Source: Rhizomys pruinosus
Taxonomy: Eukaryota; Chordata; Mammalia; Rodentia; Spalacidae
DNA length: 64,000 bases
Assembly: GCA_009823505.1 (NCBI GenBank)
Contig: VZQC01007114.1
Location: forward strand, 1,331,352-1,395,351
Direction: 5' to 3'
This document shows, in pieces, positions 13,320 through 24,260 of this stretch. Under the pieces are notes generated by a model. It was not told where the DNA came from, did not search any database, and was given only the letters and a program-made list of their open reading frames with translations. Positions within the stretch are counted from its first letter, which is position 1. Every line of letters starts with the position of its first letter. Both the position numbers and the translations under genes were made by a program.

Positions 13320-13502
13320 CAACAACGAAAGAACTGAAAGAAAAAAACTCTAGAAAGATTCAGAAAAAGATGCAGGACATGTAGGGCAGAGTGCAGGGAC
13401 TCAGGTGGGATGGGGGGCATGGAAAGGGAAGCAACTCTAGATTTAATTGAGAAATGATGTATGACTTATGGAAAAAGTTTAATAACAATAAAAAATAAAA
13501 AA
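13320..13502 (+). mobile_element. L1-like 3' end
   Basis: A G-rich stretch (GGTGGGATGGGGGGCATGG), then TCTAGATTTAATTGAGAAAT, then AATAACAATAAAAAATAAAA. This order parallels the 3'UTR of the inverted L1 at 57186-57264. The body upstream is not clearly L1. Confidence 0.5.
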
Positions 13503-13634
13503 GGCATAATCTAATGTGTTATTGTCCTTGGCACTGAGACCTGTATCATCTCCTTTTCCACTGCTGATATGCCTAAAGGTGCTTTGGAAAAGACAGAAAG
13601 ACTTAGTGACAGTGAAAATTCATTCCTGAAAGCA

Positions 13635-13772
13635 GCTCTTGTGGATGAGGGGTTTACATCTGGAATTCCAGCATTTGGGACACAGAGCTCCTCATGAGTT
13701 GGAGGCTAGCCTGGTCTACATATCTAGTTCCAGGGTAACAAGGGCTACATAGTGACATCTTGTCTCTCAAAA
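13635..13772 (+). mobile_element. Old B1-type SINE
   Basis: Diverged B1 (GGAATTCCAGCATTTGGGA, TAGCCTGGTCTACATA, AGTTCCAGGGTAACAAGG). Confidence 0.7.
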
Positions 13773-14762
13773 AAGAACTTTCCCTCAAGCCTGAGGAACT
13801 ACATTGTAGTCATCAGAGTTGATCTGAGGAAGGCTGCAGGCTGAGTTTCAGTCCTGTTAGACGGAACAGGATTCTGGGCCTTGGACCTTCTCAAAGCTTG
13901 CTATAGGACTCTCATGTACTTTCAAGTGTGAAGATTGCCACATTAAATGTAACCCAGGGTCCTGCAGGTCTGGACATTATTTTTCTTACATTATAACCAA
14001 TCCGAAATATGGGTGTGTCTCATAACACTGATATGTATTTAATTTGAGGATCCTTTCCTTCTTCACTTCAAACATTCCTATAAATTTATGATACATCTGG
14101 TGGTCTCTTAGAAAGATGTGCTATGTAAAATGAATTATAAAATGTGTCATTTGAAATATAAAGTCTGTCTAGCAGGCAGTCATAACCCTCAATCGGTGTG
14201 GCTGGGTGCTCATTTGTCTCCTTGTCTCTTATTCCTGCTTGCTCCTCTTTTCATCCTGAACCACCCTTGTGCTGCTTTGCCTTAGATGGTGGCTTCTTGT
14301 TACACACACCCATCCCTACATTTGTTCAATAGGTATTCTCAGATCTCTAGTAAGTGATGATTCCCTGAAGTCTTTCTTTCCTCATTATGTCTTAGAAATA
14401 CACACTGCAGTGGTCCAACACCCCCTCTCCTTTCTCCTTGCCTTTTTTCCCCTTTCCTTCTTCTCTCAGACCTAACCTCCCCACCCACTTCTCAAATGAA
14501 CCACCTGAAGTCTGAGAAGTAGCCCAGAGACTATTGTGACACATGGAACAAGGGGGAAGCCAACATTGAGAACTGAAAGTGAGAAATGACTTGGAATCTG
14601 AGGCTCTGCTGAGGATGGATAGTTGTGAGGAAGAGAGGGGACTCAGTTTCCTTCAAAGTTGCAATATCTGGTAGGTTGACCAGGCTCCAGGGGTAGGACC
14701 CACAGCCAAGAACATTTGAAGAACACAAATTGAACTCAATATTCCTTAAAAATAATCACAGA

Positions 14763-14963
14763 CAGGGCCAGAGGGATGGCTCAGCGATGCAGAGCACTGG
14801 CTACTCTTTCCAAAGGAAGCCTTCCCAGCATCCACAGTCTGTAACTCTAGTTCCAGGGCATCTGACGCCCTCTTCTGGCCTCTGTGGGGATTGCATGCAC
14901 ATGGATCACTCACATACATATAGGCAAAATGCTCACAGGCATAAAATAAAAATAAATAAACCA
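14763..14963 (+). mobile_element. B2/B3-class SINE
   Basis: GGCCAGAGGGATGGCTCAGC head, TTCCAGGGCATCTGACGCC, and an AAATAAAAATAAATAAA tail. Part of the B-box region is deleted. Confidence 0.88.
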
Positions 14964-15172
14964 AAATTTCAAATAATAGAGGATACGAAAGAAAAAGGAC
15001 AGGAAGTGGGGTCAATCTGACAGGAGATGGGAAAGGGCAGTCTGACAATGATAAAGCACATTGTGTGAAACTCTCCAAGAATCAGTAAAAGACTTAAAAA
15101 ATCTTAAGATTCTTAGGTCTGGGGAACAGCTGTGAGGAAAAGAAAAGGCTGAGAAAGAGTACAGAGCTGTAG

Positions 15173-15420
15173 GGGCTGGAGAGATGGCCTAGCAGTTAAG
15201 AGCACCGATTGCTCTTGCAGAGGACCCGGGTTCGATTCCCAGCACCCATATGGTGGATGAGAACCGTCTGTAACTCCAATTCCAGGAGAACTCCAGTTCC
15301 AGGGGAATCCAACACCCTCTTCTGACCTCCACGTCATTGCACGACACGGGTGCACAAACCTACATGCAGAAAGTACACTCATACACATACAAAAATAAAT
15401 TAAAAAATAAAAAATAAAAA
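15173..15420 (+). mobile_element. B2 SINE with 17-bp internal duplication
   Basis: GATGGCCTAGCAGTTAAGAG head, intact B-box GGTTCGATTCCCAGCACCC and the tandem 17-mer. Near-perfect target duplication AGAGTACAGAGCTGT / AGAGTACCAAGCTGT. Confidence 0.95.
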
Positions 15421-15654
15421 AGAGTACCAAGCTGTGGCAAGGGTTAGTGTCTATCAGCAAAAGTTTATTATTATTATTTATTATTGTATATTTCTTTAAC
15501 TTATAGTTTAAAATTAATTCACTGTTATAATGAAGGCGTCTTGGTTGCTGAATATTGGCTTTATGATCATATCTTGGACATGATTGGGGGCTAATAAATA
15601 TTTTCTAAGTAGCTGAGTTAGAGTATGAAATAAGTAAAGAATGTATACTGTCTC

Positions 15655-15738
15655 TATGGAGACCAGGCTGGCCTTGATCTCACAGAGATCCACCTGCCTC
15701 TGCATCCTAAGTGCTAAGATTAAATAAATACCTGGCTA
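15655..15738 (-). mobile_element. B1 SINE fragment
   Basis: Reverse B1 piece (GAGACCAGGCTGGCCTTGAT, CCACCTGCCTCTGCATCC), truncated at one end. Confidence 0.85.
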
Positions 15739-15761
15739 TCTTGACTTTTTGAGGGTCTGAG

Positions 15762-15919
15762 TGATGTACCTGTATATGCGTTGTAGCTGTAGAGGCCAGA
15801 AGAGGGCATCAGAAACCCAGGAACCAGAGTTACAGATGGTTGTTAGCAGCCACGTGGGTGCTAGGAATAAAACCCAGGTTCTCTGGAAGAGTAACCCACT
15901 GAGCCATCTCTCCAGCCCC
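15762..15919 (-). mobile_element. B2/B3-class SINE
   Basis: Reverse tRNA-like head at right (CACTGAGCCATCTCTCCAGC), with GAGGCCAGAAGAGGGCATC inside. It ends about 140 bp before the Sox5 exon. Confidence 0.9.
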
Positions 15920-15996
15920 GTTGCTTCTTTTCTTAATGACATCCACTCAGACTGGGGTAAGGTGGAATCTCCAAGTATGACTTTAATTTCTCATGA

Positions 15997-16197
<201 letters not shown>

Positions 16198-16556
16198 TGA
16201 GCTTTAATTCAGATGTAGATGGAGGACATGGTCCTCAACTGGGCCATTTAATATTACAGCCACCCCAGAAATGAGGTCACTCACTTAGCATTTCATAGAC
16301 GAAAATACAAAGATGATTTGTAAAAGGATTTTTGTTAGTGTTTGTAAGTGCTTTGCTTCAAAGTCAGCATTTGCACTTTGTAACTTAATTCCAGTATATT
16401 GTTAAAATATGAATTTATTTTGGGAGAGTTCACTTATCATTTGCAGAAACATGAAAGGACAACTCTTTCCTAAAATTTTCACTGCCCAAAGGCTAAGTCC
16501 ACATTCCTTACAATAGGCTGAACCCTGCCCTTTGTCTCCTCTAAATATTAACAGCC

Positions 16557-16882
16557 TGTTGTGGTTTGAATGTGAAATGTTACTCATAGACGTGTTGGAC
16601 GGGGGGTCCTCTGTCACTGCTGATGCTGCTGTTAGGGCCATTTAGCAAGTGGAGACTTACTGGAGGAAATGAATCATTAGGGGCGGAGCTTTAGGCTTTA
16701 TGGCTCAGCTCAGTTTTCTATTGGCTCTTTGATGCCTGACTGGAGATGAATTACTACCCAGCCACACACTCCTGTCTTGATGGACAAATCCCTTCAGACA
16801 ATAAACCTGAGTGAGCCCTTACTCCTTTACGTTGCTTCTCGTTGTGCATTTTGTCATAACAGCAAGAGCAGGAACTGAGACA
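16557..16882 (+). mobile_element. MaLR-type LTR-like repeat
   Basis: Starts TGTTGTGGTTTGAATGTGAA and ends GGAACTGAGACA (TG...CA, 326 bp). It includes AATAAACCTGAGTG near the 3' end as a polyadenylation-like signal. This resembles mammalian MaLR LTR starts. Exact family not assigned. Confidence 0.55.
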
Positions 16883-16929
16883 AAGCTTAACCCTGTTAGT
16901 GTTTTCAGTTCTCAGTGTCAGCCACATGC

Positions 16930-17165
16930 TCTGGACCCTGGACTCTCACCAGCATGTTTCCCTTTCTCTGGTCTTCTGAACCTGCTCCAGTGCATATCTT
17001 CTGCTTGTCTGATCTATGCTGCCCCCCCCCACCTCCCAGTTCCTTCACAATGTGCACAATTTATCTCATTATGACTATAAGCTTTTGAGGGTGGCGGCTG
17101 ATCTGATCTTACTCATTGCTGCATTTCAACTTGTGCAACAGACAATTATGTTTGAATGGATGCTC
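16930..17165 (+). mobile_element. Possible L2 LINE 3' fragment
   Basis: GACTATAAGCTTTTGAGGG followed by CTTACTCATTGCTGCATTTC and TATGTTTGAATGGATG follows the recalled L2 3' end order. Confidence 0.5.
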
Positions 17166-17807
17166 ACTAGAAGCAATCTAGGGGGCATTTTTGCCACCAG
17201 TGAGTTGCATTAAGATAACTGTATGGCTTGCTTACATTAGGTGTGTATGGTTTTCTACCTGCTCCTTTATTTTCACCCACATTTAAATTGCACCCTATTA
17301 GCTTTGGAAATATTATAAAACTTCATCTTTAAAAATTCAAATAGCTAACAGTATCCTATTAGAAAAAAATGTGATTCATGTTCCACATAGGAAGACTCTA
17401 TCCAGAAGAATGAAGGAAAAGCAAACACTGAAATACATTCATTGATAAAAGTAGAATCCCACTGGGAATGCTTTTTAATTTTTAAATTCTGTCAAAGCTC
17501 AAGTGTGTGTCCCATTGACATCAGGCTGTGCCATCACATTTAAGGAACTCTACCAACTTTATTAGAAATGAATACTGGATTTCCTATTAGACGATACTTT
17601 TAATTTTCACGTCTGATATTTTAGCACATTTTTCTATGTTTTTAAGTTTTGTATGATAGTGAAAAAAATCAAAGATGTTTGAGATGAGTAGACGGCAACT
17701 CTGGAATTCAAGGAAATGCTCAGAATTGAGGACTGTAGAGACACATGCTTCTGAGGGTCTCTGTGCATTTTGTACTGCTTTTCCATCTTGGCTTTAGTTG
17801 TCCTTAT

Positions 17808-17809
17808 TC

Positions 17810-17840
<31 letters not shown>

Positions 17841-18034
17841 TTTTACATGTATGAGTATGTTGTACCTGCATGGATGTCAATGCATTCCTTTCATGCAAAG
17901 CTGGCAGAGGGGGGTCACATCCCCTAGAATTGGAATTACAGTTGTTAGCTATCATGTAGGTGTTAGGAATCGAACCCAGGTCCTCTGGAAGAGCAGCCAG
18001 TGCTCTGAACCACTGAGCCATCTCTCCAGCCCTG
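17808..18034 (-). mobile_element. B2/B3-class SINE with (TTTA)n tail
   Basis: Reverse SINE ending ACTGAGCCATCTCTCCAGCC at 18033, with TCGAACCCAGGTCCTCTGG. Its tail is expanded to (TTTA)n at 17808-17838. The minisatellite begins 50 bp further on. Confidence 0.92.
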
Positions 18035-18083
18035 GTTTTCTCTATTTTAAAATAGTGTTTTCATTCTAGCTCTTTATTCATCC

Positions 18084-18390
18084 ATTGTATAATACAGATA
18101 CATTGTATAATACAGATTCATTGTATAATACAGATACATTGTATAATACAGATACATTGTATAATACAGATACATTTGTATAATACAGATACATTGTAAA
18201 ATACAGATACATTGTATAATACAGATACATTGTAAAATACAGATACATTGTATAATACAGATACATTGTATAATACAGATACATTGTATAATACAGATAC
18301 ATTGTGTAACACAGATACATTGTATAATACAGATACATTGTATAACACAGATACATTGTATAGTACAGATACATTGTATAATACAGATAC
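18084..18390. repeat. 18-bp minisatellite, 17 copies
   Basis: The tandem array has unit ATTGTATAATACAGATAC. Units start at 18084, 18102, 18120 and so on every 18 bp to 18373, with one extra T in the sixth unit (18174). Because 18 is a multiple of 3 and the unit has no stop in several frames, all three minus frames and one plus frame stay open (MYLYYT, CICIIQ, NVSVLY and DTLYNT six-residue repeats); these are not genes. On the minus strand nearly every unit contains WACAAW (TACAAT in 15 units, TACAAA in one), the core recognised by SOX HMG boxes. It lies 1.9 kb downstream of a Sox5 exon. Confidence 0.95.
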
Positions 18391-19319
18391 ACAGTTTAAA
18401 CTCTTGGATCATCACTTCATTCACATATACCAAGTTCTGAAAAATACTTCAAAACTATGTTTACTCTAATATTTTAAATTCTCAAAATAATTTCAATTCT
18501 AAGAATGGAATTTTAATTTCTATTGCTCCTCTGAATTCTATGTTTTTAAGCATAAAATATTTTGTGGTTTATTTCTGTTTGTCTAAGAAATTACTCCTCA
18601 CATGAAACACAGGTAGCTGTGTGGTTTTTGAAATCTCAGTTATGTAAATGAAAAAAAAGTCGCCTTTAAACATCATTAGTGATTCACGTGGAGTTGTTAC
18701 CTTATTGGGAGATTTGAATTGTAAATTATATTTTTCATTGACTATTCCTGTAGCCAATTGTTCTTTGTAAGTACTACTAAATTAAGTATATTGTATAAAA
18801 TAAAATTAATAATTAAGTATAATTTATTTCTTAAAGAAGAATTTTAGTTATTTAAATATTAGATGTAAAGAATATTAGAAGTATGTTTAAAATAATCATA
18901 AGTTTGAAATTTCTGATAATGGCAATTGTCCCTGAATTCAAAAGAGAAAAATATGAGAAATTTGAAGACACTGAGAAATTTGTTTTCTTTTTCAGTGTGT
19001 GCTATAATTTTAAAATATAAACTTCAGAATAAGTATTTAATGTCCAATGTTAATGTATCATGGCATAGAACAAGTTTTCCCTGTCTAAAATGGGTAGTGA
19101 CTTGTCCATTTGATATTCATACCTTCAGTGTTGAAACTCATAAACTATTCCACCTCTTCAGTAATCTTAGATAAATAGAGTAGAAGAAAACCTTGACCAC
19201 TGCTTATGAGAAAGAAGGGCAAGTATTTGGAAAAGTTATATAAAACATCAACCTGGCACCTTGCCTGAGTCTAGAACTAAGCTGGAGGCTGTAGCCATAC
19301 GCTGGCACTTGTAGAGGAT
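18391..19319. other. Repeat-poor AT-rich block
   Basis: No recognised repeat. Holds the left member (19203-19247) of a 45-bp direct repeat pair. Confidence 0.5.
19203..19247. repeat. 45-bp direct repeat, left copy
   Basis: CTTATGAGAAAGAAGGGCAA through GTTATATAAAACA. Matches 20650-20694 with two adjacent mismatches. Confidence 0.85.
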
Positions 19320-19885
19320 TGTAGGAGTTTAATAATCATCTGAATAGTCCTTTAGTAAGGCATGGCGGACATCCACATGGTGTTCTTCCCTCCTGCCTGA
19401 AGGCAGACAATGTCTCAGCTTAGCTCTGGCAAGGAGGGGGGAGGGGACCGTGGGAGAGTTACCCAAGGGAATAGAAAGACAAGGAAAGATAAGGACAGAC
19501 ATACATACAGACACAGACTCAGAGAAAGCCCGAGAGAATAGCGTCTCTATTTATGCCAGCACTGTGCTTAAATGCCAAAAGTTACTATGCTCTGGACAAG
19601 GAAGTGGGGGGCAGGCGGAAGGGAGGGGCAAGCCACCTCTAATCAGGGGGCTTCAGAGCTCCTGTCTGTGCAACAGGTAACTAGAGGTGCGACATTTTGC
19701 TCAATGCCTCAAGGGAAGGGGCCATCCAGTCGTGGAACTTAGGTGAAACAAGAAAATATTGTAATATCCTGAGCCTTCCAGAGCTACAGATAACTCACAG
19801 AGCTATCAGATAACCCTCCTTGGAGGTCTTACGGGACAGGTCTTACAAGTTCTTGCCTCAAGCCACACGAAGTTTCATTCCTACA
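19320..19885 (-). mobile_element. Solo LTR, ERVK-like, 566 bp
   Basis: The element begins TGTAGGA and ends TCCTACA, a 7-bp terminal inverted repeat in TG...CA form. It is flanked by GAGGAT (before) and GAGGGT (after), a 6-bp target duplication with one mismatch, the size expected for ERVK-type retroviruses. On the minus strand a TATA-like GCATAAATAG lies mid-element and ATTAAA lies near the 3' end, supporting minus orientation. No internal gag, pro or pol sequence is attached, so it is a recombined solo LTR. The family name is not assigned. Confidence 0.72.
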
Positions 19886-20649
19886 GAGGGTGTCACTGGG
19901 GAACAAGGTGGATGTAATGAAGAGTGTAGACTCTTCAGTGAGACTCCCTATCCCTGTTCCCTGTGATCGTCAACCTGTTTTAGTGGATGGCAGTCCCTTA
20001 AAGTGTTATCATGCTGCTCTCAGTGGCAAAGATGTTCCCAGAACGGAAAACATAAACACTAAGTACAGGCTGAATAACTTGACCATTACAGACTCAGTTG
20101 ACATATGTTATTAACAGGAAAAGAAGCTTCTAGTAGGAGCAGGGAGGTGTTCCCTTTTTAATGTAAGGATAGAAAATCTTCCCTGCAGAGGAGATGCATA
20201 GCCCTTGGCTACCAGAAGGCACAGCATCTACCAGTGTTAGAATAGATTAGCGACAGTGCAGCCAGAGGTCTGAGCCAACTTCCCAGATGCAGAGACAGGA
20301 GCTTTCAAGAATGTTCTCATCTCCTCTTATCTGTAGGTCTATAAGTCAGTTTTCAAATGTGGAGATACTAACAGCAGGCTTCCATTCTGTTTGCGCACTT
20401 AATGAAATAAGCACTGAACACTATCTTCACAAATCCGTGTCTAGTCACCATTTCTTCCTACTTATTTCTTAAAACCTACAAAGACTTGCACATTTTGTTG
20501 AAGGTGAAAATAATGGTGATAATATTTACTTATTGTTTTTAGGCAAGTACTCTATAGTCCTCCAGTCTCATTTAGTGGCATGCTGGGATCAGAGGTGTGA
20601 GTCAATACACCCAGCTAATAACAGTGACACATTAAAAATAGAATGACAT

Positions 20650-20694
20650 CTTATGAGAAAGAAGGGCAAGAGTTTGGAAAAGTTATATAAAACA
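20650..20694. repeat. 45-bp direct repeat, right copy
   Basis: Second copy of the 19203-19247 segment, 1,447 bp away. The solo LTR lies between them. Confidence 0.85.
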
Positions 20695-21014
20695 CTAGTT
20701 TAATCAGTCAATTCCAAATTAGGGATTTTTAAAATACTTGTTAATTCTCTCTAAACTTTTGACTAGGCTACTGTGTGGAAATACACATTTTTATAGCACA
20801 TCATCCAAAATTCTGTTTCTAATTTATAGTTGAATGCACTTGCTCATTGGACACAGAGAAACCAATCATGAAGACCTTTTAAGTAAGTCTGCACAACAAG
20901 TGAACTAAGACTTCAGTTATGAGTTGTGAATTAGGGTGGCAGACAGAGTATTCCAACTGCACTTTGGGTAATATTAGAGATCAGGGACACAGTCCTCTGA
21001 GCAGGGCCCTAACC

Positions 21015-21080
21015 AGTTAACAAAAAGACTCCACTGGTGAACTATTAAGTTAACAAAGACTCCTACTGGTGAACTATCAA
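21015..21080. repeat. 33-bp tandem duplication
   Basis: AGTTAACAAAAAGACTCC plus ACTGGTGAACTATTA is followed at 21048 by AGTTAACAAAGACTCC plus TACTGGTGAACTATCAA. Small indels separate the copies. Confidence 0.8.
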
Positions 21081-22550
21081 GATTCCGTCTGGCACATATT
21101 TTTAGATAAAAACTTAAATGCCTTTGACACCTGCAAAACAATTTTATGTTGGACACGAGACAGATCTCTTTGTGCTTGTTTATCTCAGGGAAATACTATC
21201 CTAAGTTAAAAGGAGGAAAGTGAATGCCAGCACTTTAGACTCAGGAGTGACTTTTGATACCAGCTAGTGGAAGGGTTGAGCTTTGCTCTACTATTTTCCT
21301 GGTCTCCTCACCTATGAAGAGAGCTTTGAGTAGCAGGTGTTCAGGTGACCCACCATTCCTCAGAACACATGTGGAGACAGAATTGAAAGGATTAGGTACC
21401 TGTCTTATTGGTAGCTGTAGCCTTCTGCCCTTTTCTTTTCTATTTGGATCTAAACTGTCCAGTCATGTAACAAACAAAGCTTTGGAAATTTTGAGTGGGA
21501 GACATTCCACAGGAAACTCAAATTTCAATTAAAAAAGCCATTTATTCATAATATGAAACAGAAAGATGGAAAAGTGTTGGTTCAAATTAAATGTGTCTAT
21601 AACCCTTAACGTACTCTATCCAATAGGTGGACAAGGGTCTGATACTCCGGCTCCCAAACCCTGTGTCAAGGTCCCCAGAATGATTTTAGTTAACTTCCAG
21701 GGCCATGTGGGAAAATGTAAAAATTCAATGAAAATACAAAGGCATTTATCAGTCACTTTGCAAACTTCCGTATTTAAGTTCTTTGATCTTTTTTTTTCGT
21801 TGGACTTTTTTATTTAGTGACATGGAGTGGTTGAATCCTTCTTTTGTCCAAAAGGTGGCATTAAAATTGATTCAACCACTAAAAGTGTCTTAACTCAGAA
21901 AGATATCAGAGCTTTCTTCCCCATATGATATATATATATATATGTTTTCAAATTTGTTGCACACACATTTTTTGTTAAATCAGAAGGCTACTGCTATGAA
22001 TAGAACATAATAAAACTTATTTCCCACTTACAGAGCCATGTACCATGTACAATATTATGAAGATAATCAATTCATTTATCTTCACTAACTTATTTCTCCC
22101 TGTATATGAGTATAGACATTCAGTACTGTTTGTTTAGATGTTATTTATCCAATCTCAAAGCAGCAATTATCAGTTAAGAGATGCCTGGTGTGACAGAACT
22201 TGGATGTGAAATCAACTTATGCTCCACTCTGTTGCTTTGGTGGTCCACTCTAGGCTGCTTTCTGATACTGTGATAAAACAGTGACCAAAAACAACCTAGG
22301 GGAGAGAAGGGCTTATTCATCTTACGGGACCATGAGGCAGCCCATCATTGAAGGAAGCTGGGGCAGGAACCCAGGGCAAAAACCTGGAGGCAGGAGCTGA
22401 AGCAGAGACCATGGAGGAAGGCTGTTACTGGCTTCCTTCCCCTGGCTGCTCAGTCTGCTTGCCTATATAGCCCAGAATCACCTGCCTGCGAACAGCACCC
22501 ACAGTGACCTAGGCCCACTTCAACTAGCAATCAAGAAAATGTCTGTCAGA

Positions 22551-22785
22551 TTGGGGCTGGAGAGATGGCCTAGTGGTTAAGAGCGCTGACCGCTCTTACA
22601 GAGGACCCGGGTTCCATCCCCAGCACCCACATGGCGGCAGAGAACTGTCTGAAACTCCAATTCCAGGAGAACTCCAGTTCCAGGGGAATCCGACACCCTC
22701 TTCTGACCGCCATGGCATTGCACGACACAGGTGCACAGACTTGCATGCAGACAGTACGTTGATACACATACAGAAATAGATAAAT
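22551..22785 (+). mobile_element. B2 SINE, first part of a B2-B1 composite
   Basis: B2 with GATGGCCTAGTGGTTAAGAG and the 17-bp internal duplication. Its tail is only CAGAAATAGATAAAT before a B1 starts. AAGAAAATGTCTGTCAGA at 22533-22550 lies directly before it. Confidence 0.95.
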
Positions 22786-22925
22786 GCTGGGCGTGGTGGC
22801 GCACGCCTTTAATCCTAGCACTTGGGAGGAAGAGGCACGCGGATCCGTGCGTTTGAGGCCAGCCTGGTCCTACAGAGAGTTCCAGGACAGCCAGAGCTAC
22901 AGGGAGACCCTGTCTCAAAAAGACC

Positions 22926-22956
<31 letters not shown>
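22786..22956 (+). mobile_element. B1 SINE, second part of a B2-B1 composite
   Basis: Near-consensus B1 with a long A-rich tail. It is followed by AAGAAAATGTCTGTCAGA (22957-22974), the exact 18-bp partner of the sequence before the B2. No duplication of the B2 tail surrounds the B1. Confidence 0.95.
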
Positions 22957-23069
22957 AAGAAAATGTCTGTCAGACATGCCCACAGGCCAGTCTGACCTGG
23001 GGAATTCTTCAGTTGAGGGTCCTTTGTCCTAGGTGGCTCTAATTTGTGCCATGTTAAGAAAAAAAAGAA

Positions 23070-23265
23070 GCCGGGCATAGTGTCCCATGCCTTTAATCTC
23101 ATAGGCCAGGTGGATTTCTGTGAGTTTGAGGCCACCCTGATCCACATAGTGAGTTCCAGGACAGCTGGAGCTATAGGGAGGCCCTTTCTTCAAAAAGACC
23201 AAACAAACAAAAAAAAAACAAAAACAAAAAAAAAAAAAAGGAAAAGAAAAAGAAAGAAAAACTCC
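23070..23265 (+). mobile_element. B1 SINE with internal deletion
   Basis: GCCGGGCATAGTGTCCCATG start, ATAGTGAGTTCCAGGACAGC, long A-rich tail. About 15 bp are missing after the CCTTTAATC block. Confidence 0.92.
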
Positions 23266-23632
23266 AGCACAGCAAGTTAGTGTGGTCTAGTTTCTTCATT
23301 CACCAAATAAAGAAAGCTCTTTTCATTTAATTCTCACAGAGAACAGAAGAGAGCACATAGTAAACAGCACCAGCCCTGTGTCTCCTTATTAGGTTACTTA
23401 TAAGTGACATAAGTGATGAGTACATAAGTGATGATAACACCACAAAAGCATGGATCCCTGTTCAACAATAAGAGCTAGAGAAACACACACAGATTTCATA
23501 ATTGCATCTCCCATTTGTCTAGAGTCAGACCCACACCCAGATGGGGCTTCCTGGGACTGAGGGACAGAATGGAGTTTGCAGAAGCTTCAAGGCTCATGGA
23601 AATGTTTAACTTGACACACTTAAAAAAAAAAG

Positions 23633-23842
23633 TCTCTATGTGCATGTGTGCTGTCTGTGGATGTTCCACAACTCACAAGTGGATGTGTACGTGGGTGCCC
23701 ACAGAAGTCAGAAGAAGGAGTTAGAGCCCCTCAAGCTGGAGGTGCAGGTGGAGAGCCACCTGGAACAGGTGTTGGGAACTGAACCTAAGTCCTCTGCAAG
23801 AGCTGATGATGCCCCTGATCCCCGAACCATGTCTGCAGCCCC
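23633..23842 (-). mobile_element. Old B2/B3-class SINE
   Basis: Reverse, diverged: GGTGTTGGGAACTGAACCTA, AGTCCTCTGCAAGAGC, ending GTCTGCAGCCCC. Confidence 0.75.
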
Positions 23843-23984
23843 AGGATGTGAGCCCCTTAACTGACACTGTTTTCCTTATCATAACCAAGTTTTGAGTGTG
23901 TTCTGCCATTTTCCATTTCTGTGCTTCTTGGAGCTTGTGTTGGAAAAGATCACGTGACTTTCTAGAAACTGTATTTAGTCACTG

Positions 23985-24260
23985 TTGGCTCTCAATGAAA
24001 CTAGAAATGCATTCATATACTGTCTGCATTTTAACACATAGATTAATTTTTCAGAGACGTGCTAAATAAAATAGCCATCGCGTGATTGAAATATCTAATT
24101 GCCTTATGAGATTAGCTTAAATAAATAGAAGTCGATGAGCCAAGCTTAATAAACTTAAAATACACTGTATTTACTCTTCATCAGTTTTCTGAACAGTATT
24201 TTCACTTCCAATAAAAGGAAACTTTCAGTTAATTAGTTCCTCATACACCACAATAAAATT
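23985..24260. other. Repeat-free AT-rich segment, candidate regulatory element
   Basis: About 275 bp free of recognised repeats with many TAAT/ATTA homeodomain-type cores and AATAAA/TTAATT motifs, between SINE-dense flanks. Conservation is not testable here. Confidence 0.25.

Larger units (their letters stand above)
19886..22246. other. Intronic block without recognised genes
   Basis: Mostly unique-looking. Contains a diverged SINE-like piece at about 20535-20617 (minus), the right 45-bp repeat, a 33-bp tandem duplication (21015-21080) and a short (TA)n near 21927. Confidence 0.45.
22247..23055 (-). mobile_element. Rodent LTR-like interspersed repeat, split by a B2-B1 composite
   Basis: CTTTCTGATACTGTGATAAA ... 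CCTGGAGGCAGGAGCTGAAG ... AATCAAGAAAATG, resuming after 22975 with ATGCCCACAGGCCAGTCTGA. It matches the recalled common rodent family whose other strand runs from a 'gtcaacttgacacaa' start to an 'aataaaccctttc' end. Relatives in this window are at 43675, 44940 and 52757. Family name not assigned. Confidence 0.6.

Noticed and set aside
18084..18390. CRISPR-like regularly spaced array
   Set aside because: Units are contiguous with no unique spacers, and the DNA is clearly mammalian.
18074..18469. Long open frames with six-residue repeats on both strands
   Set aside because: They follow from an 18-bp tandem repeat without stops; no coding signal.
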